From: Sweltsa coloradensis | Lineage: Eukaryota > Arthropoda > Insecta > Plecoptera > Chloroperlidae | NCBI GenBank assembly: GCA_024449915.1 | Contig: JAMZAV010003234.1 | Location: 33,495 to 97,494 of the forward strand | Length of the DNA stretch: 64,000 nucleotides | Direction of reading: 5' to 3' | Part shown: positions 47,539 to 61,800 of the stretch, in pieces | Numbering within the stretch: the first letter of the stretch is position 1 | Layout of the letters: every line of letters begins with the position of its first letter | Translations under genes and position numbers: made by a program | The notes under the pieces: model-generated | Seen by the model: the letters and a program-made list of their open reading frames with translations, nothing else | The model's database searches: none | Told to the model about the DNA's origin: nothing

Positions 47539-48086
47539 CCAGAAATAATTCCGTTATTGCATTATGCTACACATTTCGGCATGTAATTATTATTTCTTGT
47601 ACGTTTGAAATATGAGCCGTAACAGATTTTGCTAGCAAGATAATCCACAAATTGTTACCGGATGTTCGTTACAATTCAGCCTCACATGTTTCTGTGTTCA
47701 TGTGTTTCATCGCACAGACAAGACAAACGACACAAACCTAGAGCTGACCGTTTAAAAGCCAAGTTGTGAGGACTCGGCGCTTCCCTTCTCCATAAAAAGA
47801 AATTAGAAACCTTAGTGTCTTTACTTAAACGGAAAAAAGATTGTTTCATAGGATTAGCTACATAGGATACATATATGATTGGATTGGGATATACCTTAAA
47901 TTTGTTTGCATAGCCTATAAAAATTACAGAGTTTGTACGAAACATCAATTATTGACGCAATGAAATAAAATTAATAATCGATACCCCCCCCCCCCGCCCC
48001 TTGAGCATGTGCTGTACAGTTACAAGAGAAATGTTCAGGTGTTACTGCAAGACCCAATACGGGGCATCTTTCCATGTAGATAGGAT
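46401..48086. other. No firm gene; long poly-T tract
   Basis: An open stretch at 46785-46979 (with CTNFECTAYAP and LKCVFKAGPNC) follows a possible acceptor and ends in a stop; it has four cysteines but no recognised family. Bases 47461-47538 are nearly pure T. Confidence 0.3.
47461..47538. repeat. 78-bp poly-T tract
   Basis: Nearly uninterrupted T with a few C. It could be the poly(A) tail of a minus-strand retroposon, but no retroposon body is recognisable, and nearby homopolymers suggest length error. Confidence 0.8.
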
Positions 48087-48164
48087 TCAGGTATAGAGCA
48101 CGCCTCGTATAATGAAGAGGGCAAATCCTTCTTCGGCCCATGTTGACATTGCCCATCTTCACCT
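48087..48164 (-). CDS. Ald: Possible third alternative last exon of aldolase
   Basis: A strong pyrimidine tract (CTGCCTCTTTCTCTCCGTGC) leads to CAAG/AGAG acceptor choices. After it, frame-hopped reading gives KMGK-like, then ALFI and GVLYT followed by TGA, loosely like the 'LF(V/I)...Y-stop' end of aldolases. Drosophila aldolase has three alternative last exons, so a third is plausible. The match is weak and may be chance. Confidence 0.2.
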
Positions 48165-49790
48165 CTTGGCACGGAGAGAAAGAGGCAGACATAATAATTA
48201 CAAAAACTGATTTGGAGATGCATTTCAATTCCCAATGCGAAGAAACTCAGCAAACTCTGGGTGATTTATAGCTTCTAAAAACATAAGACAATTTGTACAG
48301 TTAAATCAACAAGGGGAATCATATCAAATTTACAAAGCAAAAGTAGAGACATAAAAGCAGTCAAAATGAGCATTTTACATATTATGACCAAATGGATAGA
48401 AAAATACAGAAATACCAGTGGTTCCCTTCCCCCTGAGATAAAAAAAGGTTTCTAAAGTACTAAGAAAGAAAACAAATTAGAACAGTTCAAGTACATAATG
48501 GTAACAATGTTAAAGTTAAAAGTGAGATTGTTTTGGAAAAACAATCAAAAATTTTGATGAATACATACAGGATTTAGGACATATCAGTAATAACAATAAT
48601 GGTTAAGTGGGTGAAGATAGTAGAATGAAGGATATATTTTAATGTATTTAACATAAAATAAAATGATATCAAGGATATGAAGGAGGGAGGATGAAGGGCG
48701 TATTAAAAATTAGTGTAGTCGAGATAAAAACATTGATGGTTGGTAAAAATATTATTTCACATAATTATGATACTATTGTAACCCTACATACATTAAAAAA
48801 ATCAAGTAATAAATCATCCTTTTCTTCTGGAATTACGAGTTAAGATTATGCACAATGTTACAGAACGAACAAATGAGGTTCACTGCAGTGATCAGACCAA
48901 TTCTTAACATAAACACTAACTTGTATATTTTCTACTTTAATATTTTACTACATGGGACTACAAACAATAAAGGAAGCTAAATGTCACAGGGAAATCAAAA
49001 TCCATACAGGTTGTAAAAAATAGCAATCCCAATGGGGTTCATTTCATGAATTTTTATTTAGTTCCTCCACAGCATTCAAATATTGGTGAAATGTACGCCT
49101 ACTTAATAGTACCGAACCTACTTAGAATACGTAATCTGATTATTTTAATTTTACACTTAATTTTGGGGAATTCATTGTTTTATAATTATGACATAATATT
49201 AGTTATGGTCACACTGAAAAAACAATATTTATATTTTAAATTCCGGGATTCCTGCTTTCAATTCTTTAGGCTTGTTTTGGTTAAAACAATGAAACAACAA
49301 GAAGAAATATTTTTAATTTACATTTACTGAACTAGAACATACATCTTTTTTTTTTAGTACACGACCACTTGTATCTAATTTATTTTTATTTGACAACAGC
49401 AAAGACAAGTATAGCAGATCTGACTAAGATCTTGGATTCAACTACTGAAATTCCACACTTAGTCAGTAATTTAAACTTTTTTTATTAACAAGACTTGTCT
49501 AAATTAAAACAGTAAACTCACGTTTTGTTAAATTCATCAAAACATTTGATTTTTACCCATTTTAACAAACGGACTCCCGACGCAAATTTGAAGATGTTTT
49601 CGAATTCCTCTTTTCTTGTAATCATGGCTCGTTGGAAACTTGGAACCACTAGCCAACTATGCAATAACAAAAGTGACTCTCCTTGATTTCCCCGTCGTAG
49701 TGTGTCTTGCAGTTGGATACTGTCCCAACCAGGCAACAGTTACGCCAAGGATTTAGCAGCGAGGGACATGAAGGGGGATGACTTGTTGAT

Positions 49791-49885
49791 TTAGTAGGCG
49801 TGGTCCTGATGAAGAGCCCTGTGTCGGACGCGCACCCACAACACCGCGGCATACGCATTTCCCATTGCTCGCGCTCACCGTTGGC
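49791..49885 (-). CDS. Ald: Aldolase alternative last exon, HAY type
   Basis: The acceptor TGTTCCTTCCAG is intact and joins in phase after the conserved AK of the previous exon. The translation starts AN-GE, and with frame hops gives [13 protein letters not shown] and DHAY followed by TAA (49791-49793). The C-terminal Tyr is catalytically needed in class I aldolases and is present. At least two small indels break the frame. It is mutually exclusive in position with the exon at 50837. Confidence 0.75.
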
Positions 49886-52800
49886 CTGGAAGGAACACAA
49901 TGACTAGTAGTCGGAGAAGTCTACAATATTTGTCGCTCTTAACGCCCCTCTAGTAGCACCGTAATAATTGGATTGGATATTGCTATAACGTCTCATATTA
50001 GGCAACTTGGCTAACGAGACGTATGATAAAAAAAGAAAAATAGTTAAAATACTTCATATTTTTTGGGTTTAGCATGCATGCAAAAAACGCAAGTAAAATA
50101 ATATGTCTGTACATTTCAACCTGTTTAGTTAAAGGACTTATTTACAGTGTTGAGACCTAATTTATTGTATTTAGGTGTGCTAAATTAATTTGCCAGACAA
50201 CATAGTAAGGAAAAGTTAGGAGTTCTTTAGAGTGTTTTTATTACAATTCTGAACAAAAAAAAATAGTAATAATTATGGGTGCCCAGCCAAAAACTTATTG
50301 CATAAAGTAAAATATCCCATGGCAGTATGTGCCTGCCAAATGTGATTTCAAGAAATAAAACATTAGGACTGCTTTATGAAAGTAAGTATCATATTTTGTG
50401 TAGCTTTACAGAAAGTGGAATGGTGGTTTGGGTGCCAGGTGAGAGTTGCAAGATAAGTAAAATAGAAAATTAAAATGCACATTGAACCCATTCCGAAAAG
50501 AATCATCGGTAAGGTTATTTTCAACTTATTGAACGTGTGATGATTATTGTTTATCTACTAAAACAATTGCTAAATAAAATAAAATAAAAAAATAAACAAA
50601 ATGGCTATAATAATATGGTTAAGAGATGTTCAGATTAAAATTATTAAACCACATAAGTTGTCTTTAGTTATCAAAAATTCAACAGCCACCATCACCTTTG
50701 CGAAGGTAAAGCTGTTGCGATCTATATAACGCCATATCTATATTATTTTACGAGTAGTTAATTCTATTAATGAATTCATTATAAAATGCAGGGTGCAAAA
50801 AAACAAACCATTGCATAATGCTCTATGTAGGTGCTTCTAGTAAGCCATGTGCCTTGACAAAGTGGACTTGGCTGCTGCGGCACTGTCGATGCTCCCCGGC
50901 CTTGTAGAGTCATTGGGCAAGCCAACGCATTGCCTAGCGGGATCAGTGATAAGTAATACAAGGGTTAGCATACATGGTCTACAACAACAGCAAGCACACA
51001 ATTAATATACAGAAACAATACAGATACGAAAACAAAAGATATGTACAAGTGAGCAGCATTAGAGGGGTGAGAATTGTAGTTGCAGAGCAATAAAAACTTG
51101 TTTAGTAGGATGAGCATGTGGGAAATTTTACGTGAAGCAAAATGGACACGCATTTGTGTACAAAATAAAAAGCTTTGTGAATACCGAGTGGGTGCCAAAG
51201 GAGATACCATTTTGAAAAAACAAAATCTGTACAAGGTTAGTTTACTTATGTATTATTTACCTATATTATGCTAAGAAAAAGAAAAAAAAAATATGTTAGC
51301 GAAGGTACTAGGCCATCGGACCAAATATATAGACTAAACTGTGCCCCCCAATTATAAATTTACTAATTAGGCCACCCACTTGGAAAGTTTTGTAAATGTG
51401 AACAATGTCAATAGACTAATGTGAGGTGCGTATTACCAGCCTTACAGCTAGAGAATACGCAGGGTCGAAGGCCGCAAATCTGTCTTTAATTGTATTGAGC
51501 ACAAATAAATTGCTCTCGACCTGCCACTTAGCAATTTACTACTAATGATTATTAAATGTGACTTACTTTTCGATTCATACAAGATTTGTACTAACACAAA
51601 TTGTAATAGTTGCTGTGCTGGTATAATCCTGACCTTGTGCATTATTAGCATAGCAATCAACTCGGGGACCAATTTAAGCAATTTGGCAAAAGTCGCAAAC
51701 CACAAACATAATTCCAAATTACGTTTTAGTACATACACTGAGTTACTAAGCGCTAAGCAGTGGCATAAATAGTGGAATACTTGTTCATGAATATGATATG
51801 TCTATGTACAATAGATTGGGACAAAGCATCCATATTGTAGTAATAGCAAAACAACAACTATTTTCAAGAAAGCAGTGGGATTTTACAGCTTCATGGTCAT
51901 TACATAAATGTACAAATATATCATATAATCACAGTAGGGACTATACCTAGCATTTATAACATATTACTTTGGTTAAACCTATGTCATAGTAGAATGAAAA
52001 GATTATAAAAAATTAAGAAAATAAAAACTAGGGTGTAGGCGCTTACAAACTATAGAATGACGTGGCAAAAATGTTTATAGCTACAATGAACTAGATTCCG
52101 AGTGGAAAGGTGGTATTTTACATTCATTTAACTAGCTATTAAAAACGAAAAAAAGGCAAAACAATTCCGGGGCAACGATTTGAAACTTATTAAATATAGG
52201 AGGTTAAAAAAATTCTGTAAAATTTTAATTGTTACTATTTCTGTTGACATAGCCTAAATACCCGTATGTGTTATACTTATTAGGTTAATTTTATATTATA
52301 AAATCAGCTTGTTTTAGCATAAACTATTTGATAAAAAACCTAAAAATTCCCCTTTCATTTACTCGTATGCATTCACAAATTTTGACCTCTCTAATCAGCT
52401 CAAGCTGGCAGAGCGACAAGTGTTTATTATATTACAGGCTGATGGGCGATGTAAATGTGGGCAAAAATATGACAACCACTATCCTACATGCGAAAGGAAA
52501 GGAGGCGCATCATCATATGGTTTATGGAGAGAAGGAGGAGGGAGAAGGCTTTGGAGGATGGTTCAAACATAAAACTGACCGCATCAGTCATCTTTCGGTT
52601 TTGTGCTTTTATGCATGCACACCTAGGCAATAAAATAAAATTCAAGACAATTAATACACAACACACATGGATTATTTCACAACCTTATTTAAATTGTTTA
52701 TTTATGAGAATCAGATTTAGATATTTAATCACTAAAACATGAAATTAGTATCATATTTGAAGCAAATTTGAAATGGGAGAATTGGGGGGGGGGGGGGGTA

Positions 52801-55800
52801 TAAAATAGTTCAGGATTTAGTTGAAGGAGATTCCTAATCCACAATATTCATTTAGTCATTCTTATAAGAGCAGGTATAAGTTGTCAAAATAAACAGCCTA
52901 TTTACAGCATATTAGTGTTGGTCCAGTCAATATTCACAACTTAATTAATATTAATAACTATTAATTAATTATTATAATATTAATTATTAATTAACTCAGA
53001 AAATGATGCGTTAACAAAATGTGCAAAGCTTAAGGCGCAGAGAGCAATTTCATACTACCTTGGCCCCTTCAAGAGCTCGCTCCTGTCCAGCCTTGATGCC
53101 TGCGTCGGGTTCCCTTCCAGCCGTCAAGACGGGAGGCCTGGGATGCGCTCGGGGGTTTGACCGTAGCTGAAGGTCAGCGGGCCACGGCTCCTTGGCCGGG
53201 AACTTGTTGATGGCGGCGAGGTTGATGACGCCTCCTTTCATCGGACTGACCCATCGGAGAGGAAGGTTGATGCCTGGCGGACAACGAGTAAGAGTCGAGA
53301 ATAACGCTGCTATATATAACGCTGCCTTACAGCAACACTCCAAATTCTAATCGCTAAACTCACAAAGCTGCGAGTGGTAAACTTTTCTTATTTCAGAAAG
53401 TAGTACTACTTTTTCACTCATAAAAAAACGGCTGAGCTAGGACTTCTATAGACAGGCTGATCAAGCTTTATAAAAAAACATTTTTACACGTTCAAAAATT
53501 ACAAAGGACAAAATATTCCACCTAAATAGCGAAATGTATTCGGCACCTGGGGCTTTGTCCCAGGGCATCTAACTTTCCCACACAAGTAGGATGTTCCGGA
53601 TTGTAATGTGCTCTCCAGTGTAAGATAGATTTAGTTACAAATTCAAACAGTCTAGCTGTTGCCAAGAATATATATAAACAACCAATTCCAATCATGCATC
53701 ACTGTCTTAAGTGGAACAAGGCACCCTGACCCTGGGATTAAGGGGATGACTTCATTTCCCATCTTGACCCTTGTCTTAAAATTCAATTCGTTTTCTTGAG
53801 TGAAGAATGACAATAAAATTAATCATTTTACAACTTGTGATTTCAGAGGCTCGAAGAAATTTCACCCTATTTTTTTACATTTTCAATTTTAAAAAATTGC
53901 CATAATGTTTACCAATATGTCAATCAAAATTCCAGTTACCTTTCCGATATTGGCAACTTTTATTTTATATATTGTGCACCCCACAATCTCTAACGTCTCC
54001 GAAGCTCACCTGCAAAGGCTGCGGGGACACGTTCTGTTGAGAGCGGAACTTACTGTCGCGCGGCGCGATGTCAGCGTTGGAGTACTTGGTCGGACAGGAC
54101 TGTCCGGCGGTCACCATGTGGGCTTTGAGCAGGGTGCCCTCGAGGTAGACGTGGTGTGTAGCTAAGCGCCTGTACACGGCGGCTCGCACCACTTCGGTCA
54201 CCTTCTGGTCCCCTGCGTCAAGGCGTGGTCGCCGTCAGGGAGAACCTGCAACAATCAAAACATGGCCATGCGGTTGACAAGGGAATATTTCAACAAAAAT
54301 AAAGTACGTACGTAAACGAGTCGATGGAATCGATATATAGACCCAAAGTAAATTCAACAAAAACTTGTAACTTAAAATCAAATGTTTATCAAGCCATTAA
54401 AAGATCGATTACATATACTATATTTCTAGTTTTCTTATACAGTAGGGGTACTATTGAGGAAAGGGAATGATCAAAGAAATGACATGATGTTTTGCAAATG
54501 TATTAAAAATGTCGTCAACTTTCTTGGACGTAGTATTACAAATCAACACTCACTTTACCAATTGCTACCCCTGAATTTACCTGTGATTTAATATTGGTAT
54601 GTTGTGTGCAGCATCTTAGTCCCACTCCTATGCTCAAGGTCAACGTTACTCACAGGGTGTAATTCTAATAATGAATGCAATGGGTTGGTATTCGGAGAAG
54701 AGTTTCATTGCTAGTGAGGTTTCTGAAACGTTTGTAGTGTATTGAATAAAATTTGGATCCTTTAAAGGGAAATAAATATAAAGCAAACTGATTGAGGAGG
54801 AATTTGGTAAATAGCACTGCACAATAGTAGCTCTAGTTATGAGGATAACTTCACCCGTTTTTATAAAAGCTCAGTTCATAGTACGCAGTAGGGCCTACAT
54901 GTATATTAATTATAAATGTTATAATGTTTGCCATCTCAAAGCTAACTAATAATCTCACCTCGGGCCTCAACAATAGGAACGATGCGGTTGGCTTGGGCAG
55001 AGGGAAAGTTACCGAGCGAAACGTGGCATTTTCTAAGATGGCCTGGTATGAAGGAGTGTTCTCTGAATCTTTAAGAACGCAACGCCCCTTAGGCAACAGT
55101 GCATCCGTCCCGTATTGTATTGCGAGCATCGCACGGCAAGATCATAAAGTCCTGGAGAGGCGCAAATCATTCGTATTGTTATTTGCAGTTTTACAAGTAA
55201 TGGATGTTACTTGTCTTAACTTGAATAGGATTAGCTACGTAGGTACTAATGTCGTAGGCTGAGCGCCACCTTAATACAAAGCTCAAGCTAAATTGATCCA
55301 CACGGCGGGGCCCAAAAGAAACTACGCGGAGTGAGTCATTCAGTCACGGACTACTATGCTGATATTAATAAGCATTTAGAGCTGGTACTAGGTGGCGCGA
55401 CCTGCGAAAAGCTTTGGTGCAAAAGCCCCAATTTGGATAGTTACATGGAAATATATGAGTGCTAAGAGGTTTAAATTTAATTATTATTGGGCTCTTTAAT
55501 GATAAATGTAATACTTGGTATTGTAAATGGTTGAAAGAAAAGTTGAAGTTGAAATACACATTCTACATTGAAGTAGTTTCTGGAGTGTTCTCCATATTTT
55601 AGGTATAGTTGCCTTTTGCATTAGGGAATTGAAATACTCTGCATATAGTCAGTTAAAATAATTCCACCCTAAGTTGGCCTCGACGGCTCACCTTGTGTGG
55701 TGCACTCATCCTCTGAGCCACAGTGACAACACCCTGGTCGACCTTGATTGCCGGGAATGAGTTTCGCTGCTTCAAGCAGCTCGGACAAACGGCGTCTTGA

Positions 55801-58800
55801 CATCCTAGCCTTCTGGTAGAGGTCTCGTTGGAAGAGGATCACTCCGCTGATATTGTCGCCTTATCGCCCTTCGTCTGTCGAGAAGAGCAGCTGAAAGGGA
55901 TGAAAGTAAAACTTGTTTTAAAAAGTACTTAATTTTGGGTTTAAAAAAAAATACCAAAAAAGTTAGGTTGAAATGAATTTTGTATTTTTTGTCATTAAGG
56001 GGAATCGATTGCGTTTTTCTATTTTCTCAAATATGTAAGTTAGACAAAATAATAGTGAATGGCTTTGAAACCTAGCTCTATTATAACATCGACTTATTCT
56101 TTTCAATATTTTCTGATCGACTGCACGGCAAATATCGCCTCTTGAAAATAATTTGAAACTTCAATTTGCCATAGCACACCATTCAAGGTAGGTATTGTTT
56201 GTGTGACATTTATTTTAAAAATGTTTTTCTAGAGGTTGACGGAGAGAAAAAGAAGTTTTTTCAGAATTGTCTTTCTGCGAATTTTTTAGTTTAACTGGGT
56301 ATTTTGAAAACCGCTTTGTCCCGACAATGCAAGCATTATTTCGTAGAGGACAATTAAAAAAATTTATTAAAAACATCTCTCAGTAAACCTCTAGATAACG
56401 AAGTGTTGAAAAATCAATGCACAAAAACACAACTGACTACCTACCTTGAATGATGTGCTAGGGCGAATTGAAGTTTGAAATATTTTGAAGAGGCGATATT
56501 TAACGTGTGCACGTCAATTTTTTGAAAAAAAGTCGTATTTGATGTTCTAATAGGAGCCAGGTTTCAAAGCAATTCACTATATTTGTCTAGTTGCCATATT
56601 TGAGAAAATAGAAATAGAGATGAACGATTGATTCCCCTTACACAAATTAATTACTGAACAACAGAACAGGACTCCCTTGTTATAAGTTCATCTAACTTCC
56701 GGAGTTTTGATGTCTTAAAAGTAAAACACTCTTGATACTCAGCTAGCAATGTTACAGACTTATACCAATGAATAATGGAAGACGGATCTTGATAAAAGAC
56801 TTGATGGATCAGTAAAAAAAAAATGCAATTGAAATTACCGGGATGGATTCCAAATACATATGAAGAATAATACCTAACAAATTATTTATAATCTGCAGCT
56901 TAAATACCCCCTTTTTATTCAAAACTTTTGCCGAAACTGGTTCCAATGGTCTTGCTTTTTATATGCTACCGTACATGTTGACATATTTTGAAAAGTTGGA
57001 CAACCTGAATTGAATCACGTGGACCTTAAAAATCGTTGACATTAGCTTGTATAAAAACATTTTACATCGGAAATCGATTCCATTTCTTAGGAGTAACGCA
57101 GTCCTTCAGGGAACTTTTATCGGAAACACATTCTTGTCTGATATAAAAACTGGAATTTAAATTCTTATTTTCTGGAACTTTACATTTTTAACGCCTGAAA
57201 TATATAAAAATACTACTCTAGTTTTAGGGACTTTTGTTCTGCAAAGTATGGACAATAGGTCCAAATTCAATTTAATTGTTTTGGAAGTTGTTCTAGGCTA
57301 CAAACTGTTATAGACAGATAACTTTAAAGGAAACTAGTTAATTGCGAGGAGCTTGCGAGAAACGCACTGTCTGTACTTCCGTCTGTGTCCTCGGAGTTTT
57401 CACAGCCGATGTCCTGGAAACGATTGCCGATGGTGGAGGTCGACTCGCTTCAGCGGCTAGGATACCCTTGCCCGGAGCGACGATGGCCTGGCTATATTCG
57501 GAGCTACTCCTGAAGCGGCCCGGAGTACTGGGTAGCTGAAAGTAAGTAGTCATTCTGATGATAATTAGCTTGCAACAACGAAGAAGGGAATTTATTAATT
57601 TGGAAAATGAAAAAACAATGTCATTAATTTTCAAATTGTAGAAAGTGTTCAGTCAATAAGATACAACGAATGAATACATAACAAATCGTAGCCCTCTGCT
57701 TCTAGAACACGAAGCTTATATTTTATGCTCACTGCGAGTCTCACTGGTACGCTTCAAAATACGATATGTGCCATTTTACAGACAAATTGTGGGTAAATCG
57801 TTCCACTTCATGCATAGCATCCCCCGGTAACACGAAAGATTCACGCTGTAAAGTGATACTCCTACAGCAAGCCATGCAGGAGTATTTTAACACAGCAAAC
57901 CCCTCCCCCACTTGTCAAAGCACAATTATTCTAATATAAATCTATTTTAATTAAGGAGAAGGACACATTGGAAGACACACACACACTCTTTATTTCATTT
58001 TTAATACCTACATGCCCCCTCCATCAGTTTTTCTGTCAAACCCTCCTTACGTGCACGTTAAAAACTTAGAACTACAAGATCAGATTGACATATAAGTTCT
58101 TTTTGTTGGCAATTCGCCCTTGTACCAATTATAAAACAACAGAATGCTTTTGGTAGTCTGTAAGGGCAGGGGGGGGGGTGATGGGGGCGGCGGAGCTCTT
58201 CCTCCAGGAAGTCCAGAAAGACGAATAATTTCCATACTTGGCACTCCACAAATAGTGTTTTAAATACCGATGAAAAGCATCAAATAATAAAAATATCTTT
58301 TGACTTGCTCCCTTTGTTAAGATACTACAAGCACAGGTGCTGTGATTGTTTCTATAGAAATTTTGTTTGTAAACATTAGAAGTTTGTGTATGTTTAAAGT
58401 TTGATGTTTCTGTGCCTTAGCACACAAAAACGACGTGATTTTTCCATAATTGCCTAATTTCAATTTAAGCTTTCATATTGATTTTTTTTCACTAGTGTTG
58501 ATGTCCATACTTTACTTTGATCTCGAACCTTTCTTAGTTAAAAAAATACTGACTTTGAACTTACACAATTTTTTTTAACCGAACTCAAAACGAACGTGGA
58601 TATAAAACAGTTATAATAGGGAAAATATTGAAAGTCGGACCGGCACCTCCACCAAAAGGTAGGCTATGTAAACTTCTTGGGACCGCCACACTCCACCAGT
58701 CCAATTTTTGTTTTTAAACTTTGTACCTGTAAACTGTGCAACCATTTTGACATGTCAGATAATAGGTGTCTACACACCACTGCAAATTAATAAAAAAATA

Positions 58801-61800
58801 ATTAAAAAATCAAACTTTTTTACTTAAAATTATAATTTCGAAAGTTTGCACATCACTAATTTTTAATGTAGACCTAATGGCTAATCAATACCACGATGAG
58901 AATTTTACTCATAAGATTTGTTTGATTTGTTTTGTGTGACTAAGGACAGAGAAAGAAAATCTCTTTACGGACCTTATTAGTAATTATTTTTTCGATGGGA
59001 TAACAGTTACTAGACAATGTTTTCTCACGGGAAAATTGCAACATATATCTTTAAAAACACAATTTAAAAAAAAATCAAATCCTAGGAAGGAATGCTCCAC
59101 ATATCACAAAATTTACAAAAGATACTTTTTCGATCCTTATAGGTTAGTGGCCTACACCATTACTTGAAATTTGTAGGAAATTATATTTAGTCGATTCAAT
59201 GGTGTATAAACTGTTGGACTGTGGATTTAAAACGCCAGGTACTATTGAAAATCCACTGTTAGATCATGTTGTGCCATTCTAGCTCAGGAGGGGTGCAGGC
59301 CTGTGACCATCCAGCCACAGCGAGCGAAGGATGTGTGGGTTAATACAGGCAATTGTGAGAAATAGTTAGGTTTTCAGTTCAGGCAGTATCGGTTTCCGCC
59401 GTACCGCAAAATTACGTTCCCCCCACAATAAAGCTCTAGTTTTTTCGGTTCTATGTGATTTAGATGTTAAAATATGTTTTGTTGGATCAAAACCAGTTTT
59501 TTACACTAAAATATGCGTTCAAGCCCCAGTCAAGTTGAATTATGTTGCAGATGTATTAATCATTACTTGGGGTACGGTACTGTATTTAGGGTGCATAGGG
59601 AGGAGCGAAAACTAGTGATTGAATTTCGTCGGGGGATTTTGATTCTCACCCTAGACAATACATCCTGAAATCCGAGCCTCTCATCATGTCACGAAATGAA
59701 TTGTAAATTGAGTAAATAAATTTTTTTTTTTTTTCAAGAATCTGAGATTGTTTGTAAATATTGCGAGTTTATTTATGGCTTGATGAGATTTCACGTTTGG
59801 AACGATGTTTTATAACACCTTGGAATATTTTATCTGTAAAGCTGAGAAGCTCTGGAAGTCGATCTCATCTCATTATGCTTGGTGTATCGTGGGCGTGAGT
59901 CACTCCCTAGGAAAGCACAGCAGCAACGCAGACTAGATCGATAACAGTAGCGCGGCCGCCAACACTGCACCACTGCTACAGGTAAATATACACCCTGCAC
60001 TCCACACTTTAGGGGGTGGGTCGTCGCGTTAGTTACGTCACGCAAGGATCAATCTTCGCCACTCTGACATATACATCATAATCCACCCATCAATACAAAA
60101 TACGTGATATTATTTTCGTAATATTTTTCGAAATTCAATTAGTCATGCATAAGTGGAATATTACAAATATTTTTTTACGTAAGAAACTGGCAGGTTGGCC
60201 TACTAGTAAGCCAATCAAAATCTTTAAAAAAGTATATCTAAAAAATGATTACTTACGTGGCCTAGCGCATGCCATTATACGGCCTTTGTGGTCGCTAGGT
60301 AGTTAAATCGTAAATAATTTGACTTTATCCTAATTCACGGCTAATTCACGGGGGGGCACGCCCCCCCCCCCCCTCCCCCTAATAACATAATAGGCTACTA
60401 CTAATAAGCCCGACAAAACGTCACCATTGCATAATAATTTGCATTGAAATGTAAAATATTGCGAGGGGTGTACGATAAGAGAGCTACATTGAAAATGAAA
60501 GAATATTTCAAATATATATATATTATTATTATGGATTTTGTGGCTTATTTTTAAAACTGTTAAGTTGCACCATGATGTAGGCTAAAGCAAATTTATATTT
60601 TGTGAAGTGATGATAATTCTGTCAAAAATCATTTTAAAATCCCACGATTCATTGTCCTGACTGCCGCCTGTTGATTTTGGAAGCGTGCATTACTGTGGAG
60701 GGGTAGGTTCCATTGTTGCGGAGAGCGTTGGGGAGTGGGGGGAGGGGGTGGGGAGGGGGCACTGCGCACTAATGCGCATACATACGCTGCCCACTGTAGG
60801 TATCGAATCGTTAACATAGAATCACACATACATCACATCACCGATATCAACATTGAAAGAGGGAGTTCAAAACAATGAAATCTCGTACGGTACGGACAGT
60901 GAAAGAATTGAACTCGCTAAGTACTAGGGGTGGGCTGTGGTGCAATCCCAAGTCAACGACCCCTAACGTTTGAAAACAAAGACTTATCAATAATGTTTTA
61001 AACGAGATTATAACCATTATTTAAGAAATTTCAGATAAAAATTTGAAATCTATAGATGTTAGTTGAAGCTAGTGAAATTATTTAAATTATCAATCAATTC
61101 TATAAAATTACACATATCGAGGTCAATCTTCAACACACAAAGACAAGGCATAAACCCCCAAACTGTCGTCACTACGAATAGTGTTTTAAAACAATATTGT
61201 GTGTCCATCAGTGAATTCTTCATTGACAGATTGACGTAATTAACTTGACGAATACGAACAAAGGGTAGAACAAAGGGTAGAACAATGGTCGAACCGTAGA
61301 ACGGGGCGAACTTTAACGTTACGAATGCAAACCACCAAAAACATTAGCAATTAAAACAGTTTGACTGGATGTTTGTCCATGCACCACTCCCTCGTATATG
61401 GAAACAACGCTCAATAATTAGCACCCAATAAAGACGAACAATTTACTCATACTATCATCTGTGATGAATGATATTAGCAAATCATTATCATTAGGACCCG
61501 CATTCATCAAACTTGCACTACACACTGTCGTAGCCACATGCCATTATATACTCACACATATTTCAACTTGAAAGACAACACATAACTCAAAAGTTTATCA
61601 GTAAATTTTATGCAATTATTAGCCGTCCCATATTACCGCAATTGACGTCAGTTCGCCGCTACACTCTTAGAAATGAATATACATTTCCTGAATGAAAACA
61701 AAGAAACGTATTTGAAATTAGCAATGTTGTGTATTATGCGCATTGCGTATGTTTCCAGCATATCGGGTTACAAGACGACGAATTGGCACGTGAATTCGGT

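Noticed and set aside
53050..54201. Two long minus-strand open frames taken as separate small proteins
   Set aside because: They are aldolase exons E and D read in one frame; family sequence continues in other frames and splice sites bound each exon.
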